Below are positions 52,550 to 62,468 of a DNA stretch of 64,000 nt, piece after piece. This DNA comes from Mixta theicola (GTDB lineage: Bacteria > Pseudomonadota > Gammaproteobacteria > Enterobacterales > Enterobacteriaceae): the NCBI RefSeq assembly GCF_002895925.1, contig NZ_NWUO01000001.1:248001-312000 (forward strand). Direction: 5' to 3'. The notes under the pieces are model-generated. The model was not told the origin of the DNA and searched no databases. It saw only the letters and a program-made list of their open reading frames with translations. The position numbers were made by a program, and so were the translations under genes. Position 1 is the stretch's first letter, and every line of letters begins with the position of its first letter.

Positions 52550-55165
52550 TTACGCGCTTAACGCCTTGCTGATTTTCTCATACAGATCGCCGGACAGGTT
52601 TTCCAGATCGCGCAGCTGCTCCAGCGCTTCGCGCATCATACGCTGACGGTCGGCGTCATAACGTTTCAGACGAATCAGCGGCTCAATCATCCGTGCCGCC
52701 ACCTGTGGATTACGGCTGTTGAGATCGGTCAGCATTTCCACCAGGAAGCGATAACCGCTGCCGTCTTTCGCATGGAAAGCAGCCGGGTTAGCAGAGGCAA
52801 AAGCGCCAATCAGGGAGCGGACGCGGTTCGGGTTGCCCATGCTAAAGGAGCGATGATTTAGCAGCGAGCGCACGCGCGTCAGCACATCCAGCGCCGGGCT
52901 GGTGGCCTGCAGCGTAAACCATTTATCCATAACCAGGCCATCCTTATGCCAGCGTTCATCCCATGCGCTCAGCATCTCATCACGGCAGTCCAGCTGCGCC
53001 ATGACCGCCGCCGAAAGCGCCGCCAGGGCATCGGTCATATTATTGGCCTGCTGATATTGCGCCTGTATCAGGCGGATTGCCAGCGTACTGTCGCCCAGCG
53101 CCAGATAGCTCAGGCAGACATTTTTCAGCGCGCGTTTGCCAATATCACTATGTTCGACGCGATACTCCGGCGTGTGACAGGCGTTATAGATCGCCAGCCA
53201 CTCATCGGCCAGCTCAACGGCCAGGGTACGCATCAGCGCATCGCGCACCGCGGCGTTGGCTTCCGGGTCGATAATATCGAACAGGGCGGCAATCTCATTT
53301 TCGCTCGGTAACGTAAGAATTAATGCCATGAGCGCCGGATCGCTATGCTCATCCAGCAGCACCGCGCGGAAAGCATCAGCCACGTGCAGCGGCAATGATA
53401 GCGGCTGCCCCTGCTGGAAGCGCGCGACGTTGAGCTTAATATGCGTCGCCAGCAGGCTTTGCGCCGCATCCCAGCGCGAAAAATCATTGCGCGCATGGCG
53501 CATCAGGAACGTCAACTGGGTATCGCTCCAGCTGTAATCCAGTTTTACCGGCGCGGAGAACTCACGCAGCAGCGAGGGCACCGGCTGGTGCCAGACCTTA
53601 TCAAAAATAAAGGTCTGGAACTCTTCCGTCACGTTCAGAACATGATGGACCGGCTCACCGTTGTGCTGCAGCGGAATCGGCTCGCCTTTATCATCATACA
53701 GTTCAATATCGAGCGGAATATGCAGCGGCAGCTTTTCCTGCTGCTCGGCGCCAGGCGGCGTCATCTGCGTAACGTGCAGCGTATATTGCTCCAGCTCCGG
53801 ATTATAGTCGTCACGCACGGTCAGCACCGGCGTACCGGACTGACTGTACCAGCGGCGGAACTGCGTTAAGTCGATATGAGAAGCCTCTTCCATCGCCAGC
53901 ACAAAATCATCACAGGTGGCGGCGCTGCCGTCATGACGCTCAAAATAGAGCTGCATCCCTTTCTGGAAATTCTCTTCGCCCAGCAGCGTGTGCATCATGC
54001 GGATCACTTCCGAGCCCTTCTCATACACCGTGAGCGTATAGAAGTTGTTCATTTCGATAACCCGATCGGGACGAATCGGATGCGCCATCGGGCTGGCGTC
54101 TTCGGCAAACTGCGCGCCGCGCATGATACGCACGTTATCAATACGGTTTACCGCGCGCGAGCCGAGATCGGAGCTGAACTCCTGGTCGCGGAACACCGTC
54201 AGCCCCTCTTTCAGGCTGAGCTGGAACCAGTCACGGCAGGTGACGCGGTTGCCGGTCCAGTTATGGAAATATTCGTGGCCGATAACCGCTTCAATGCCGA
54301 GGTAATCTTTATCGGTCGCGGTTTCTGCCTTCGCCAGCACATATTTAGAGTTAAAGATGTTGAGGCCTTTATTCTCCATCGCGCCCATATTAAAGAAATC
54401 CACCGCGACGATCATAAAGACGTCAAGGTCGTACTCCAGGCCAAAACGTTCCTCGTCCCATTTCATGCTGTTTTTTAACGAGGTCATCGCCCAGCCAGCA
54501 CGGTCGAGGTTGCCGCGATCGACGTAGATCTCCAGAGCGACATCGCGGCCAGAGCGCGTGGTAAAGCTGTCGCGCAGCACATCAAAATCACCGGCGACCA
54601 GCGCAAACAGATAGCAGGGTTTAGGGAAAGGATCCTGCCATTTAATCCAGTGACGACCATCATCCATTTGTCCGGCGTCAACCCGGTTACCGTTCGAAAG
54701 CAGGAAGGGATAACGCGCCCGATCGGCAATCAGCGTGGTGGTGAAGCGGGCCAGCACATCCGGGCGATCCAGATACCAGGTAATATGACGGAATCCTTCC
54801 GCCTCGCACTGCGTACAAAGCGCCTCGCCGGATTGATATAATCCTTCCAGCGCGCTGTTTTTATCCGGGTGAATATCGTTGACGATTTGCAGCGTAAAAT
54901 TGTCCGGCAGGCCAGTCAGCACCAGCGCGCCCTCTTCCAGGCGGTAAGCCTCCCACGGCTGGTCATCAACCGTCAGCGAGACCAGCGTGAGTTCACCGCC
55001 GTCAAGACGCAGCTCGGCCTGATTCTCGCCAAGGCGTTTAACCCTGCTGACAGCGGTGACGCGGGTCGCGCCGGCGTCCAGATTAAAGGTCAGGTCAATA
55101 TCTGTGATGGTGTAATCTGAAGCCCGATAGTCATGGCGGTACTTTACTTGCGGCTTTTGCGTCAT
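52550..55165 (-). CDS. pepN: Aminopeptidase N
   Basis: An 871-residue M1 metallopeptidase (870 in E. coli), started at 55165 (MTQKPQVKYRHDYRASDY). The exopeptidase motif is NMGAMENKGL and the zinc site is VIGHEYFHNWTGNRVTCRDW with the distal Glu in LKEGLTVFRDQE. It removes N-terminal residues in the cytoplasm with broad specificity. It is convergent with ssuB. Confidence 0.97.
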   Translation of the reverse strand: MTQKPQVKYRHDYRASDYTITDIDLTFNLDAGATRVTAVSRVKRLGENQAELRLDGGELTLVSLTVDDQPWEAYRLEEGALVLTGLPDNFTLQIVNDIHPDKNSALEGLYQSGEALCTQCEAEGFRHITWYLDRPDVLARFTTTLIADRARYPFLLSNGNRVDAGQMDDGRHWIKWQDPFPKPCYLFALVAGDFDVLRDSFTTRSGRDVALEIYVDRGNLDRAGWAMTSLKNSMKWDEERFGLEYDLDVFMIVAVDFFNMGAMENKGLNIFNSKYVLAKAETATDKDYLGIEAVIGHEYFHNWTGNRVTCRDWFQLSLKEGLTVFRDQEFSSDLGSRAVNRIDNVRIMRGAQFAEDASPMAHPIRPDRVIEMNNFYTLTVYEKGSEVIRMMHTLLGEENFQKGMQLYFERHDGSAATCDDFVLAMEEASHIDLTQFRRWYSQSGTPVLTVRDDYNPELEQYTLHVTQMTPPGAEQQEKLPLHIPLDIELYDDKGEPIPLQHNGEPVHHVLNVTEEFQTFIFDKVWHQPVPSLLREFSAPVKLDYSWSDTQLTFLMRHARNDFSRWDAAQSLLATHIKLNVARFQQGQPLSLPLHVADAFRAVLLDEHSDPALMALILTLPSENEIAALFDIIDPEANAAVRDALMRTLAVELADEWLAIYNACHTPEYRVEHSDIGKRALKNVCLSYLALGDSTLAIRLIQAQYQQANNMTDALAALSAAVMAQLDCRDEMLSAWDERWHKDGLVMDKWFTLQATSPALDVLTRVRSLLNHRSFSMGNPNRVRSLIGAFASANPAAFHAKDGSGYRFLVEMLTDLNSRNPQVAARMIEPLIRLKRYDADRQRMMREALEQLRDLENLSGDLYEKISKALSA

Positions 55166-55417
55166 AAACTCTTCTCGTATCAACAATGGTTTAACCCGCT
55201 AAGTCTATTCCGGTTGCGCTCGGCTTGCCATGTTGAAACCCAGCTTTTCGCAGTTAATGCTACATCCTGTTTACAATGGCACGTTTCTGCTCGACCTCTT
55301 AGCGGGTTTTATGTTGTGATCGGCTTCTATTAATTTGCTGGCAGGTTATACTTTTTATCTTTACGACCTGTTTACGCCTACGGAAACGCCCCGCGCGAGA
55401 GGATGCTGAAACGCACC

Positions 55418-56623
55418 ATGACACGATACGCTTCCCCAATTTTAACCACGATGCTTGATACCGATGCCTACAAGCTTCATATGCAGCAGGCTGTGTTTCA
55501 TCGCTATCACGACGTGACCGTTACCGCAGAGTTTCGTTGCCGGGGCGACGATCTGTTAGGTATTTATGCCGATGAAATTAGCGCCCAGATAGCGCTGATG
55601 AGCCAGCTGGCGCTGACTGATGACGAATATAGCTGGCTGGCCGGGCTGCCGTTTTTTAAAGCTGACTACCTCGACTGGCTGAAGGCCTTCCGCTATAACC
55701 CGGAACAGGTAAAAGTGCGCAACCATGCGGGCAAGCTGGATATTCGTATCAGCGGGCCGTGGCGCGAAGTCATTATGTGGGAAGTTCCGCTGCTGGCGTT
55801 GATTAGCGAAGTGGTTCATCGTCATCGCTCGCCGCAGGCGACGCCGGAAATGGCCGTGGAACGCCTGCTGGAAAAAATCAGCAGCTTTAAGCAGCTGACG
55901 CAGAATATCGATCTGTCGCGCTTCCGCCTGATGGATTTTGGTACCCGCCGCCGTTTTTCACGCGATGTGCAGTGGGCTATTGTAAGTACGCTACAGCGCG
56001 ATTTCCCCTGGCTGGTCGGTTCCAGCAATTACGATATTGCCCGTCAGCTTGGGATTACGCCGGTAGGCACGCAGGCGCATGAGTGGTTTCAGGCGCATCA
56101 GCAAATCAGTCCGGTGCTGGCCAATAGCCAACGCGCAGCGCTCCAGGCCTGGCTGGATGAATATGACGATCGGCTTGGGATTGCCCTGACGGACTGCATC
56201 ACCATGGACGCTTTTCTGCGTGATTTTGGGCCCGGCTTCGCCACCCGTTATCAGGGGCTGCGTCATGACTCAGGCGATCCGGTGGAATGGGGCGAAAAAG
56301 CGCTGGCGCATTATCAAAAGCTGGATATCGATCCGCACAGTAAAACGCTGGTGTTTTCCGATAACCTCGACTTTACCAAAGCGGTCGATCTCTATCGCCA
56401 CTTTGGCCAGCGCACCAACGTGGTTTTCGGTATCGGCACCCGTCTGACCTGCGATATTCCCGGCGTTAAGCCGCTCAATATTGTGATTAAGCTGGTGGAG
56501 TGCAACGGGAAACCGGTCGCTAAGCTCTCCGACAGCCCAGGCAAAACTATCTGCCAGGATAAAGCCTTTGTACGCGCGCTGCGTAAAGCCTTCGATCTTC
56601 CTTTAGTCAAAAAAGCCAGCTAA
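55418..56623 (+). CDS. pncB: Nicotinate phosphoribosyltransferase
   Basis: A 401-residue enzyme (400 in E. coli); the start at 55418 gives [19 protein letters not shown]. The signature regions are [29 protein letters not shown] (with the autophosphorylated His region at [10 protein letters not shown]) and [17 protein letters not shown]. It converts nicotinate and PRPP to nicotinate mononucleotide in NAD salvage. It diverges from pepN across ~250 bases containing two TGTTTAC half-sites (about 55268 and 55370), of unclear meaning. Confidence 0.96.
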   Translation: MTRYASPILTTMLDTDAYKLHMQQAVFHRYHDVTVTAEFRCRGDDLLGIYADEISAQIALMSQLALTDDEYSWLAGLPFFKADYLDWLKAFRYNPEQVKVRNHAGKLDIRISGPWREVIMWEVPLLALISEVVHRHRSPQATPEMAVERLLEKISSFKQLTQNIDLSRFRLMDFGTRRRFSRDVQWAIVSTLQRDFPWLVGSSNYDIARQLGITPVGTQAHEWFQAHQQISPVLANSQRAALQAWLDEYDDRLGIALTDCITMDAFLRDFGPGFATRYQGLRHDSGDPVEWGEKALAHYQKLDIDPHSKTLVFSDNLDFTKAVDLYRHFGQRTNVVFGIGTRLTCDIPGVKPLNIVIKLVECNGKPVAKLSDSPGKTICQDKAFVRALRKAFDLPLVKKAS

Positions 56624-56818
56624 CTGACCATCGTCAGCGCGATTTTTCAGCGCGTTGGCGATCGTTTCTCTCCCTCATATCGATTAATTCGCCAAATAAA
56701 AAGAAAACTGTCCCTAACGGTGAATTCTGCTTGTGTCCTGCCGGACGGCAAGTAACATAGATTAGCCCTAAATTCGGGGTTAACCTGTTTATTTTCGAAC
56801 TAATAAAGAGAGAACTTT

Positions 56819-58219
56819 ATGAGCGTAGTGCCTGTAGCGGACGTACTGCTCGGCCAGGTTGCGGTTGGCGAAGAAGTCACCGTGCGCGGTTGGGTACGTA
56901 CCCGAAGAGATTCAAAAGCCGGTATTTCCTTTGTCGCCGTGTATGACGGCTCCTGCTTTAATCCCGTTCAGGCTGTCGTCAATAATTCTCTGCCTAATTA
57001 CCAGAGCGAAGTGCTGCGTTTAACGACCGGTTGTTCCGTTATCATCACGGGCAACGTCGTTGAATCTCCGGGCCAGGGACAGAGTTTTGAGATTCAGGCG
57101 ACGGCTATTGAGGTGGTGGGCTGGGTAGAAGATCCCGATACCTATCCGATGGCGGCAAAACGCCACAGCATTGAGTATCTGCGCGAAGTCGCTCACCTGC
57201 GTCCGCGTACCAATCTCATTGGCGCCGTTGCGCGCGTGCGTCATACGCTGGCTCAGGCGCTGCACCGCTTTTTCCATGAAAATGGTTATTTCTGGGTTTC
57301 CACACCGCTGATTACCGCCTCCGATACCGAAGGCGCCGGTGAAATGTTCCGCGTTTCCACGCTGGATTTAGAAAACCTGCCGCGTGATGCGCAGGGCAAA
57401 GTCGATTTCAATGAAGATTTCTTTGGTAAAGAAGCTTTCCTGACGGTTTCCGGCCAGCTTAATGGCGAAACCTACGCCTGCGCCTTATCAAAAATCTATA
57501 CGTTTGGCCCAACGTTCCGCGCAGAAAACTCCAATACCAGCCGTCACCTGGCGGAATTCTGGATGCTGGAGCCGGAAATTGCTTTTGCCTCGCTGGATGA
57601 CGCGGCGGATCTGGCGGAAGCCATGCTGAAGTACGCATTTAAAGCGGTATTAAGCGAGCGCGCAGACGATATGGCGTTCTTTGCTGAGCGCGTTGATAAA
57701 GAAGCCGTTAGTCGCCTGGAAAAATTCGTCACGGCGGATTTCGCCCGCGTCGATTATACCGATGCTGTCGATATTCTCCTGGCCAGCGGCCAGACGTTCG
57801 AAAATCCGGTTGAATGGGGTATCGATCTCTCTTCAGAGCATGAGCGTTATCTGGCGGAAAAACATTTCCAGGCGCCGGTAGTGGTGAAAAACTATCCCAA
57901 AGACATTAAGGCTTTTTATATGCGCCTTAATGAAGATGGTAAAACCGTGGCGGCGATGGATGTACTGGCGCCGGGCATTGGTGAAATTATCGGGGGTTCA
58001 CAGCGTGAAGAACGACTGGATGTTCTGGATCGTCGTCTCAGTGAAATGGGCCTGAATAAAGAAGATTATTGGTGGTATCGCGATCTGCGTCGTTATGGCA
58101 CCGTGCCCCACTCCGGCTTTGGTTTAGGTTTCGAACGTTTAATCGCCTATGTCACCGGCGTACAAAATGTAAGAGATGTTATCCCTTTCCCACGCACGCC
58201 GCGCAATGCCAGCTTCTAA
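56819..58219 (+). CDS. asnS: Asparaginyl-tRNA synthetase
   Basis: A 466-residue class IIb synthetase, the E. coli length. The N-terminal OB-fold anticodon domain (~18-100, [18 protein letters not shown]) is followed by the catalytic domain with motif 2 ([24 protein letters not shown]) and motif 3 ([15 protein letters not shown]). It charges tRNA-Asn in the cytoplasm. A strong terminator follows. Confidence 0.98.
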   Translation: MSVVPVADVLLGQVAVGEEVTVRGWVRTRRDSKAGISFVAVYDGSCFNPVQAVVNNSLPNYQSEVLRLTTGCSVIITGNVVESPGQGQSFEIQATAIEVVGWVEDPDTYPMAAKRHSIEYLREVAHLRPRTNLIGAVARVRHTLAQALHRFFHENGYFWVSTPLITASDTEGAGEMFRVSTLDLENLPRDAQGKVDFNEDFFGKEAFLTVSGQLNGETYACALSKIYTFGPTFRAENSNTSRHLAEFWMLEPEIAFASLDDAADLAEAMLKYAFKAVLSERADDMAFFAERVDKEAVSRLEKFVTADFARVDYTDAVDILLASGQTFENPVEWGIDLSSEHERYLAEKHFQAPVVVKNYPKDIKAFYMRLNEDGKTVAAMDVLAPGIGEIIGGSQREERLDVLDRRLSEMGLNKEDYWWYRDLRRYGTVPHSGFGLGFERLIAYVTGVQNVRDVIPFPRTPRNASF

Positions 58220-58256
58220 CATCTGGCATTAAATATAAGAAATTCATATATATACG

Positions 58257-58283
58257 AAGGCTGACCCTGTCAGCCTTTTTTTA
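58257..58283 (+). terminator. Rho-independent terminator of asnS
   Basis: Arms AAGGCTGA and TCAGCCTT with loop CCCTG, followed by T residues. Confidence 0.92.
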
Positions 58284-58319
58284 TTTTTGTAAATCTTGAG
58301 ATATCTCACAAAGTTCCCT

Positions 58320-58350
58320 GATTTTTACATTTTGTAATACATACTTTCTT
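58320..58350. promoter_or_regulatory. OmpR-type binding region upstream of the ompF-like gene
   Basis: TTTTTACATTTTGTAATACA and the following CTTTCTTTTAGAAAC resemble the F1-type OmpR sites of ompF (TTTACTTTTG and GTTACATATT half-sites). They lie about 175-200 bases before the porin start. Confidence 0.55.
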
Positions 58351-58519
58351 TTAGAAACTACTATTAGGGTTTAGTAGCATTTTCGGAGTAGAATTACCTG
58401 GCGGCGAATGGAAAGATGCCTGCAGACACAGGAAGACACCAAACTCTGATCAAGCTTTTGTAAAGAATACTTGACGGCAGTGGCAGGTGTCCAAATAACT
58501 CCAATGAGGGTAATAAAAA

Positions 58520-59641
58520 ATGATGAAGCGCAATATTCTGGCAGTGGTTATTCCTGCTCTGTTAGCTGCCGGAGCAGCAAATGCAGCGGAAATTTATAAT
58601 AAAGACGGCAACAAGCTGGATCTGTATGGTAAAGCGGTAGGCCTGCACTACTTCTCTGATAACGATGGCTATGCCAGCGACGGTGACAAAACTTATATTC
58701 GTTTCGGCTTTAAAGGCGAAACCCAGATTAATGACCAGCTGACCGGTTTCGGCCAGTGGGAATACAACGTTCAGGCTAACCACTCTGAAGGCGGCGGCGA
58801 CGCTCAGGAAGGCAACAAAACGCGTCTGGGCTTTGCGGGTCTGAAATTTGGCGAATTCGGTTCAATCGATTACGGCCGCAACTATGGCTTAGTTTATGAT
58901 GCAGTAGGCTGGACCGATATGCTGCCGGAGTTCGGCGGTGATTCAGGTTACTCTGATAACTTCTTTGTTGGCCGCAGCAACGGTCTGGCAACCTATCGCA
59001 ATACTGATTTCTTCGGCCTGGTTGAAGGCTGGAACTTTGCCGTACAGTACCAGGGCAAAAATGATGACGGCGTAGAGGCGACCAGCCGTGGTATCCAGCA
59101 AGCTAACGGTGACGGCTACGCAATTTCTACTAGCTATACCTCTCCGATCGGTATCGGTTTCGTTGCTGCATACGGTTCAGGCGATCGTACCAACGGTCAG
59201 CAGGCTGCTTTCTTCGGTAACGGTGGCGAGCGTGTAGAGCAGTGGGCTACCGCGCTGAAATATGATGCCAACAACATTTACCTGGCAGCCATGTACAGCG
59301 AAACCCGTAACTCAACCTTCATCGAAGATACAACTACCGGCAACGCAACTTCCGGCTTTACCGGCTTCGCAAACAAAGCTCAGCAGATTGAAGTTGTTGC
59401 CCAGTATCAGTTCGACTTCGGCCTGCGTCCGTCTATCGCCTACGTTCAGTCTAAAGCGAAAGATGTTGAAGGCATCGGCGACGTTGATCTGACTAAATAT
59501 TTTGAAGTGGGCGCAACCTACTACTTCAACAAAAACATGTCTACCTACGTTGACTACATCATTAACCAGATAGATGACAATAACCGTTTAGGTCTGGGTT
59601 CTGGTGACACCGTAGCACTGGGCCTGGTTTACCAGTTCTAA
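58520..59641 (+). CDS. ompF: OmpF-like general diffusion porin
   Basis: A 373-residue precursor with signal peptide [22 protein letters not shown] and mature start [16 protein letters not shown], as in enterobacterial trimeric porins. The constriction loop L3 motif PEFGGD is present, and the last strand ends VALGLVYQF with the required terminal Phe. Position asnS-ompF-aspC equals E. coli ompF. Loop regions differ from E. coli. Regulation by EnvZ/OmpR is likely from the upstream site. Confidence 0.95.
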   Translation: MMKRNILAVVIPALLAAGAANAAEIYNKDGNKLDLYGKAVGLHYFSDNDGYASDGDKTYIRFGFKGETQINDQLTGFGQWEYNVQANHSEGGGDAQEGNKTRLGFAGLKFGEFGSIDYGRNYGLVYDAVGWTDMLPEFGGDSGYSDNFFVGRSNGLATYRNTDFFGLVEGWNFAVQYQGKNDDGVEATSRGIQQANGDGYAISTSYTSPIGIGFVAAYGSGDRTNGQQAAFFGNGGERVEQWATALKYDANNIYLAAMYSETRNSTFIEDTTTGNATSGFTGFANKAQQIEVVAQYQFDFGLRPSIAYVQSKAKDVEGIGDVDLTKYFEVGATYYFNKNMSTYVDYIINQIDDNNRLGLGSGDTVALGLVYQF

Positions 59642-59680
59642 GTCAGCCTGCTGCGGGGCGTGATGCTCTGCTAAGGTTAA

Positions 59681-59706
59681 AAAACGGGGCCTTTGGCCCC
59701 GTTTTT
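59681..59706 (+). terminator. Rho-independent terminator of ompF
   Basis: AAAACGGGGCC-TTT-GGCCCCGTTTTT, a perfect stem with A and T tracts. Confidence 0.93.
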
Positions 59707-59827
59707 ATTTCCCTTCTTTCAGCAAATTTATTCACTATTCTTTTTCTCGCAAACGGTTGGCATTTTAACTTTCTGGCGTTAACCTGAAGCTCCATTTCGC
59801 TTTTTTTGAAGCTTACGGACCTCTCAC

Positions 59828-61018
59828 ATGTTTGAAAATATCACTGCTGCACCCGCCGATCCTATTCTTGGTTTAGCCGATCTTTACCGCACCGATGACC
59901 GCCCGAATAAAATTAATCTTGGCATCGGCGTGTATAAAGATGAAACCGGGCAAACGCCGGTATTAACCAGCGTAAAAAAAGCCGAGCAGTACCTGCTGGA
60001 AAACGAAACCACAAAAAACTATCTCAGCATTGATGGCCTGGCCGATTTTGCTCGCTGCACTCAGGCTCTGCTGTTTGGCCAGGATAACGCCATTCTTAGC
60101 GAGAAACGCGCCCGCACGGCGCAGACGCCCGGCGGAACCGGCGCCCTGCGCGTAGCCGCCGATTTCCTGGCGACGCAAACCGCTGCAAAACGCGTCTGGA
60201 TCAGTCATCCCAGCTGGCCGAACCATAAAAACGTCTTTAATTCCGCCGGACTCGAAGTCTGCGAATATGATTATTATGATGCTGAAAACCACCAGCTCGA
60301 TTTTGACGCGATGCTGGCCAGCCTGCGCGGCGCAAAAGCCGGTGACGTAGTCCTGTTCCACGGCTGCTGCCATAACCCAACCGGCATTGATCCTACCGCA
60401 GAACAGTGGTCCCAGCTGGCAGAACTGTCAAAGGCGAGCGGCTGGCTGCCGCTGTTCGATTTTGCCTATCAGGGCTTCGCTCGTGGTCTGGAAGAAGATG
60501 CTGAAGGGCTGCGGATTTTTGCCGCCAGCCATAAAGAACTGATTGTCGCCAGCTCATACTCCAAAAATTTTGGCCTGTATAACGAGCGTGTGGGCGCCTT
60601 TACGCTGGTTGCCGCAGACGCCAGCGTAGCCGATACCGCGTTCAGCCAGGTAAAATATACCATTCGCGCAAACTACTCTAATCCTCCTGCACACGGTGCC
60701 GCCGTCGTTGCCACAATTCTTGGTAATAACGCGCTGCGTGCTATTTGGGAACAGGAGTTAACGGATATGCGTCAGCGTATTCATCGCATGCGTCAGCTTT
60801 TTGTGAATACGCTGCAGGAAAAAGGCGCTAACCGCGACTTCAGCTTTATTATTCGCCAGAACGGGATGTTCTCTTTTAGCGGATTAAATAAAGATCAGGT
60901 TATTCGTTTACGCGAAGAGTTTGGCGTTTATGCGGTGAATTCGGGGCGTGTTAACGTAGCGGGCATGACGCCAGATAATATGGCCGCCCTGTGCGAAGCG
61001 ATTGTTGCCGTTTTATAA
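59828..61018 (+). CDS. aspC: Aspartate aminotransferase
   Basis: A 396-residue PLP enzyme, fold type I, the E. coli length. The PLP Lys is in [30 protein letters not shown] binds the phosphate; [12 protein letters not shown] and [11 protein letters not shown] carry the Asn and Asp/Tyr PLP contacts; the substrate Arg lies in [11 protein letters not shown]. It exchanges amino groups between aspartate and 2-oxoglutarate. Confidence 0.97.
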   Translation: MFENITAAPADPILGLADLYRTDDRPNKINLGIGVYKDETGQTPVLTSVKKAEQYLLENETTKNYLSIDGLADFARCTQALLFGQDNAILSEKRARTAQTPGGTGALRVAADFLATQTAAKRVWISHPSWPNHKNVFNSAGLEVCEYDYYDAENHQLDFDAMLASLRGAKAGDVVLFHGCCHNPTGIDPTAEQWSQLAELSKASGWLPLFDFAYQGFARGLEEDAEGLRIFAASHKELIVASSYSKNFGLYNERVGAFTLVAADASVADTAFSQVKYTIRANYSNPPAHGAAVVATILGNNALRAIWEQELTDMRQRIHRMRQLFVNTLQEKGANRDFSFIIRQNGMFSFSGLNKDQVIRLREEFGVYAVNSGRVNVAGMTPDNMAALCEAIVAVL

Positions 61019-61027
61019 GACCAACGT

Positions 61028-61056
61028 AAAAAAATGGGCCTGCTGGCCCATTTTTT
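61028..61056. terminator. Bidirectional terminator between aspC and gloC
   Basis: AAAAAATGGGCC-TGCT-GGCCCATTTTTT serves both convergent genes. Confidence 0.93.
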
Positions 61057-61065
61057 ATTTACTGG

Positions 61066-61695
61066 TCAGATTAAAAAAGGATTACTGATACGCTCACGGC
61101 CTAAGGTGGATAACGGCCCATGACCGGGAATAAAGGTAATATTATCGCCAAGCGGCAGCAGCTTATTTTTAATGGAATCAATCAGCGCCTGGTGGCTACC
61201 CTGTGGAAAATCAGTGCGCCCTACGCCGCCGTTAAAAATAACGTCGCCCGAAATTAATAAATTTCCGGCGCGATGGAAAAAGACGATATGACCGGGCGTA
61301 TGGCCGGGACAGTGCAAAACGTCCAGCGTTGCCTTACCTACCTGTACCGTTTCTCCTTCCTCCAGCCAGCGATCGGGCGTTAACGGCGCGCATTCCGCAA
61401 GACCAAACATTTGGCTTTGCATCGGCAGCGCGTCCAGCCAGAAGGCATCCTGCTTTTGCGGCCCGATAATCTGTACGCCATAATAAGCGGCCAGCTCGGC
61501 GGCGGCCCCCACATGATCAAGATGGCCATGCGTAAGCAGTACCGCTGTTATCGTAACGTTCTGCGCTTTAACCTGTTGTTTAATCAGTTCCGCATCGCCG
61601 CCAGGATCGACCAGCGCTGCCTCATGCGTTTCACCGCACCAAATCAACGAGCAGTTCTGCGCGAATGCCGTGACGGGAATAATATGATAATCCAT
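61066..61695 (-). CDS. gloC: Hydroxyacylglutathione hydrolase GloC (glyoxalase II type)
   Basis: A 209-residue metallo-beta-lactamase fold protein, started at 61695 ([19 protein letters not shown]). The metal motif is [11 protein letters not shown] (H-x-H-x-D-H), with HCPGHTPGH, the bridging Asp in LISGDVIF, and the terminal His in [13 protein letters not shown]. coli GloC (YcbL, 215 aa) hydrolyses S-lactoylglutathione. It ends six residues earlier than E. coli GloC (after NPFLI). Confidence 0.93.
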   Translation of the reverse strand: MDYHIIPVTAFAQNCSLIWCGETHEAALVDPGGDAELIKQQVKAQNVTITAVLLTHGHLDHVGAAAELAAYYGVQIIGPQKQDAFWLDALPMQSQMFGLAECAPLTPDRWLEEGETVQVGKATLDVLHCPGHTPGHIVFFHRAGNLLISGDVIFNGGVGRTDFPQGSHQALIDSIKNKLLPLGDNITFIPGHGPLSTLGRERISNPFLI

Positions 61696-61735
61696 AAAGC
61701 TCCGTGACCCACACAGCCGGTGGGCGATCTCTGCA

Positions 61736-62284
61736 TTACCAGTGGCGCACCGGCCCGGTATCAATATGCACAAAGTTACTACGTGGGTAATATCCTACAC
61801 CACCAGCGCGCATTTTCAGCGCCGCTTTGCGTATATTGCTAAGAGAAATACCTTCAATATGAAAATCCATCGCCTGTCCACGCGTATGGTAGCTATGTTT
61901 TGCTACGCCGCTGCTTTTTTCACGCAGCATATTATTCGTTGCCAGCGAACGATAGCCAGAAATAAGCTGGATCGGTTTACTATTTTCCAGCATCGCCTGT
62001 AGTCGATAAAGCTGATCAAATAACGTTGGATCGATACTTTTAATTTTATTAGCCCGATAATCGCGGAAAAAGTGATTCAACCGCGTCAGCTCATCCTGAT
62101 CGTAACTTTTCCCATTAAAAAACTCGGTTTTAAGCGTTTCACCGGTATGAAGATTATTGAGCGTAAGGACGCGAGGACGAGAAGTCGAAACTGAGGCAAG
62201 AGCTGAGCCTGGAAGCAGCGCAAGCCCTGCTGCCGCACCACCTAAAACCAGCAGCTTACGACGTTGGGAATCAAAATTAGTCAT
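61736..62284 (-). CDS. mepK: MepK, peptidoglycan L,D-endopeptidase
   Basis: A 182-residue exported protein with a twin-arginine-type signal ([19 protein letters not shown], then ALAS). The Peptidase_M15-like domain carries zinc ligands in [17 protein letters not shown] (H-x6-D) and FVHIDTG. MepK (YcbK) cuts the 3-3 (mDAP-mDAP) crosslinks made by L,D-transpeptidases, which fits its location directly next to ldtD, a maker of these links. Confidence 0.93.
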   Translation of the reverse strand: MTNFDSQRRKLLVLGGAAAGLALLPGSALASVSTSRPRVLTLNNLHTGETLKTEFFNGKSYDQDELTRLNHFFRDYRANKIKSIDPTLFDQLYRLQAMLENSKPIQLISGYRSLATNNMLREKSSGVAKHSYHTRGQAMDFHIEGISLSNIRKAALKMRAGGVGYYPRSNFVHIDTGPVRHW

Positions 62285-62468
62285 AAATTGCGTTTACCTG
62301 CGAAAAGAAAGCGAACCGTGCAAAAAGTGCACAAGCCGCACCTTAACCGCCACTCTGGATGACGTCAAGATACTAAACGGCAGGAATGTGAGGATAAACG
62401 TAAACGCCACAGCTGGTCCGGCTGCCTGTAGTAACAGACAGCCGGGAAAAACTTTAGTGAATCAATGA

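Noticed and set aside
53876-54478. 200-codon frame opposite pepN
   Set aside because: Antisense shadow of pepN; no protein-family features.
55260-55380. NadR-type operator before pncB
   Set aside because: Two TGTTTAC half-sites are present, but neither has the matching inverted half at the right spacing.
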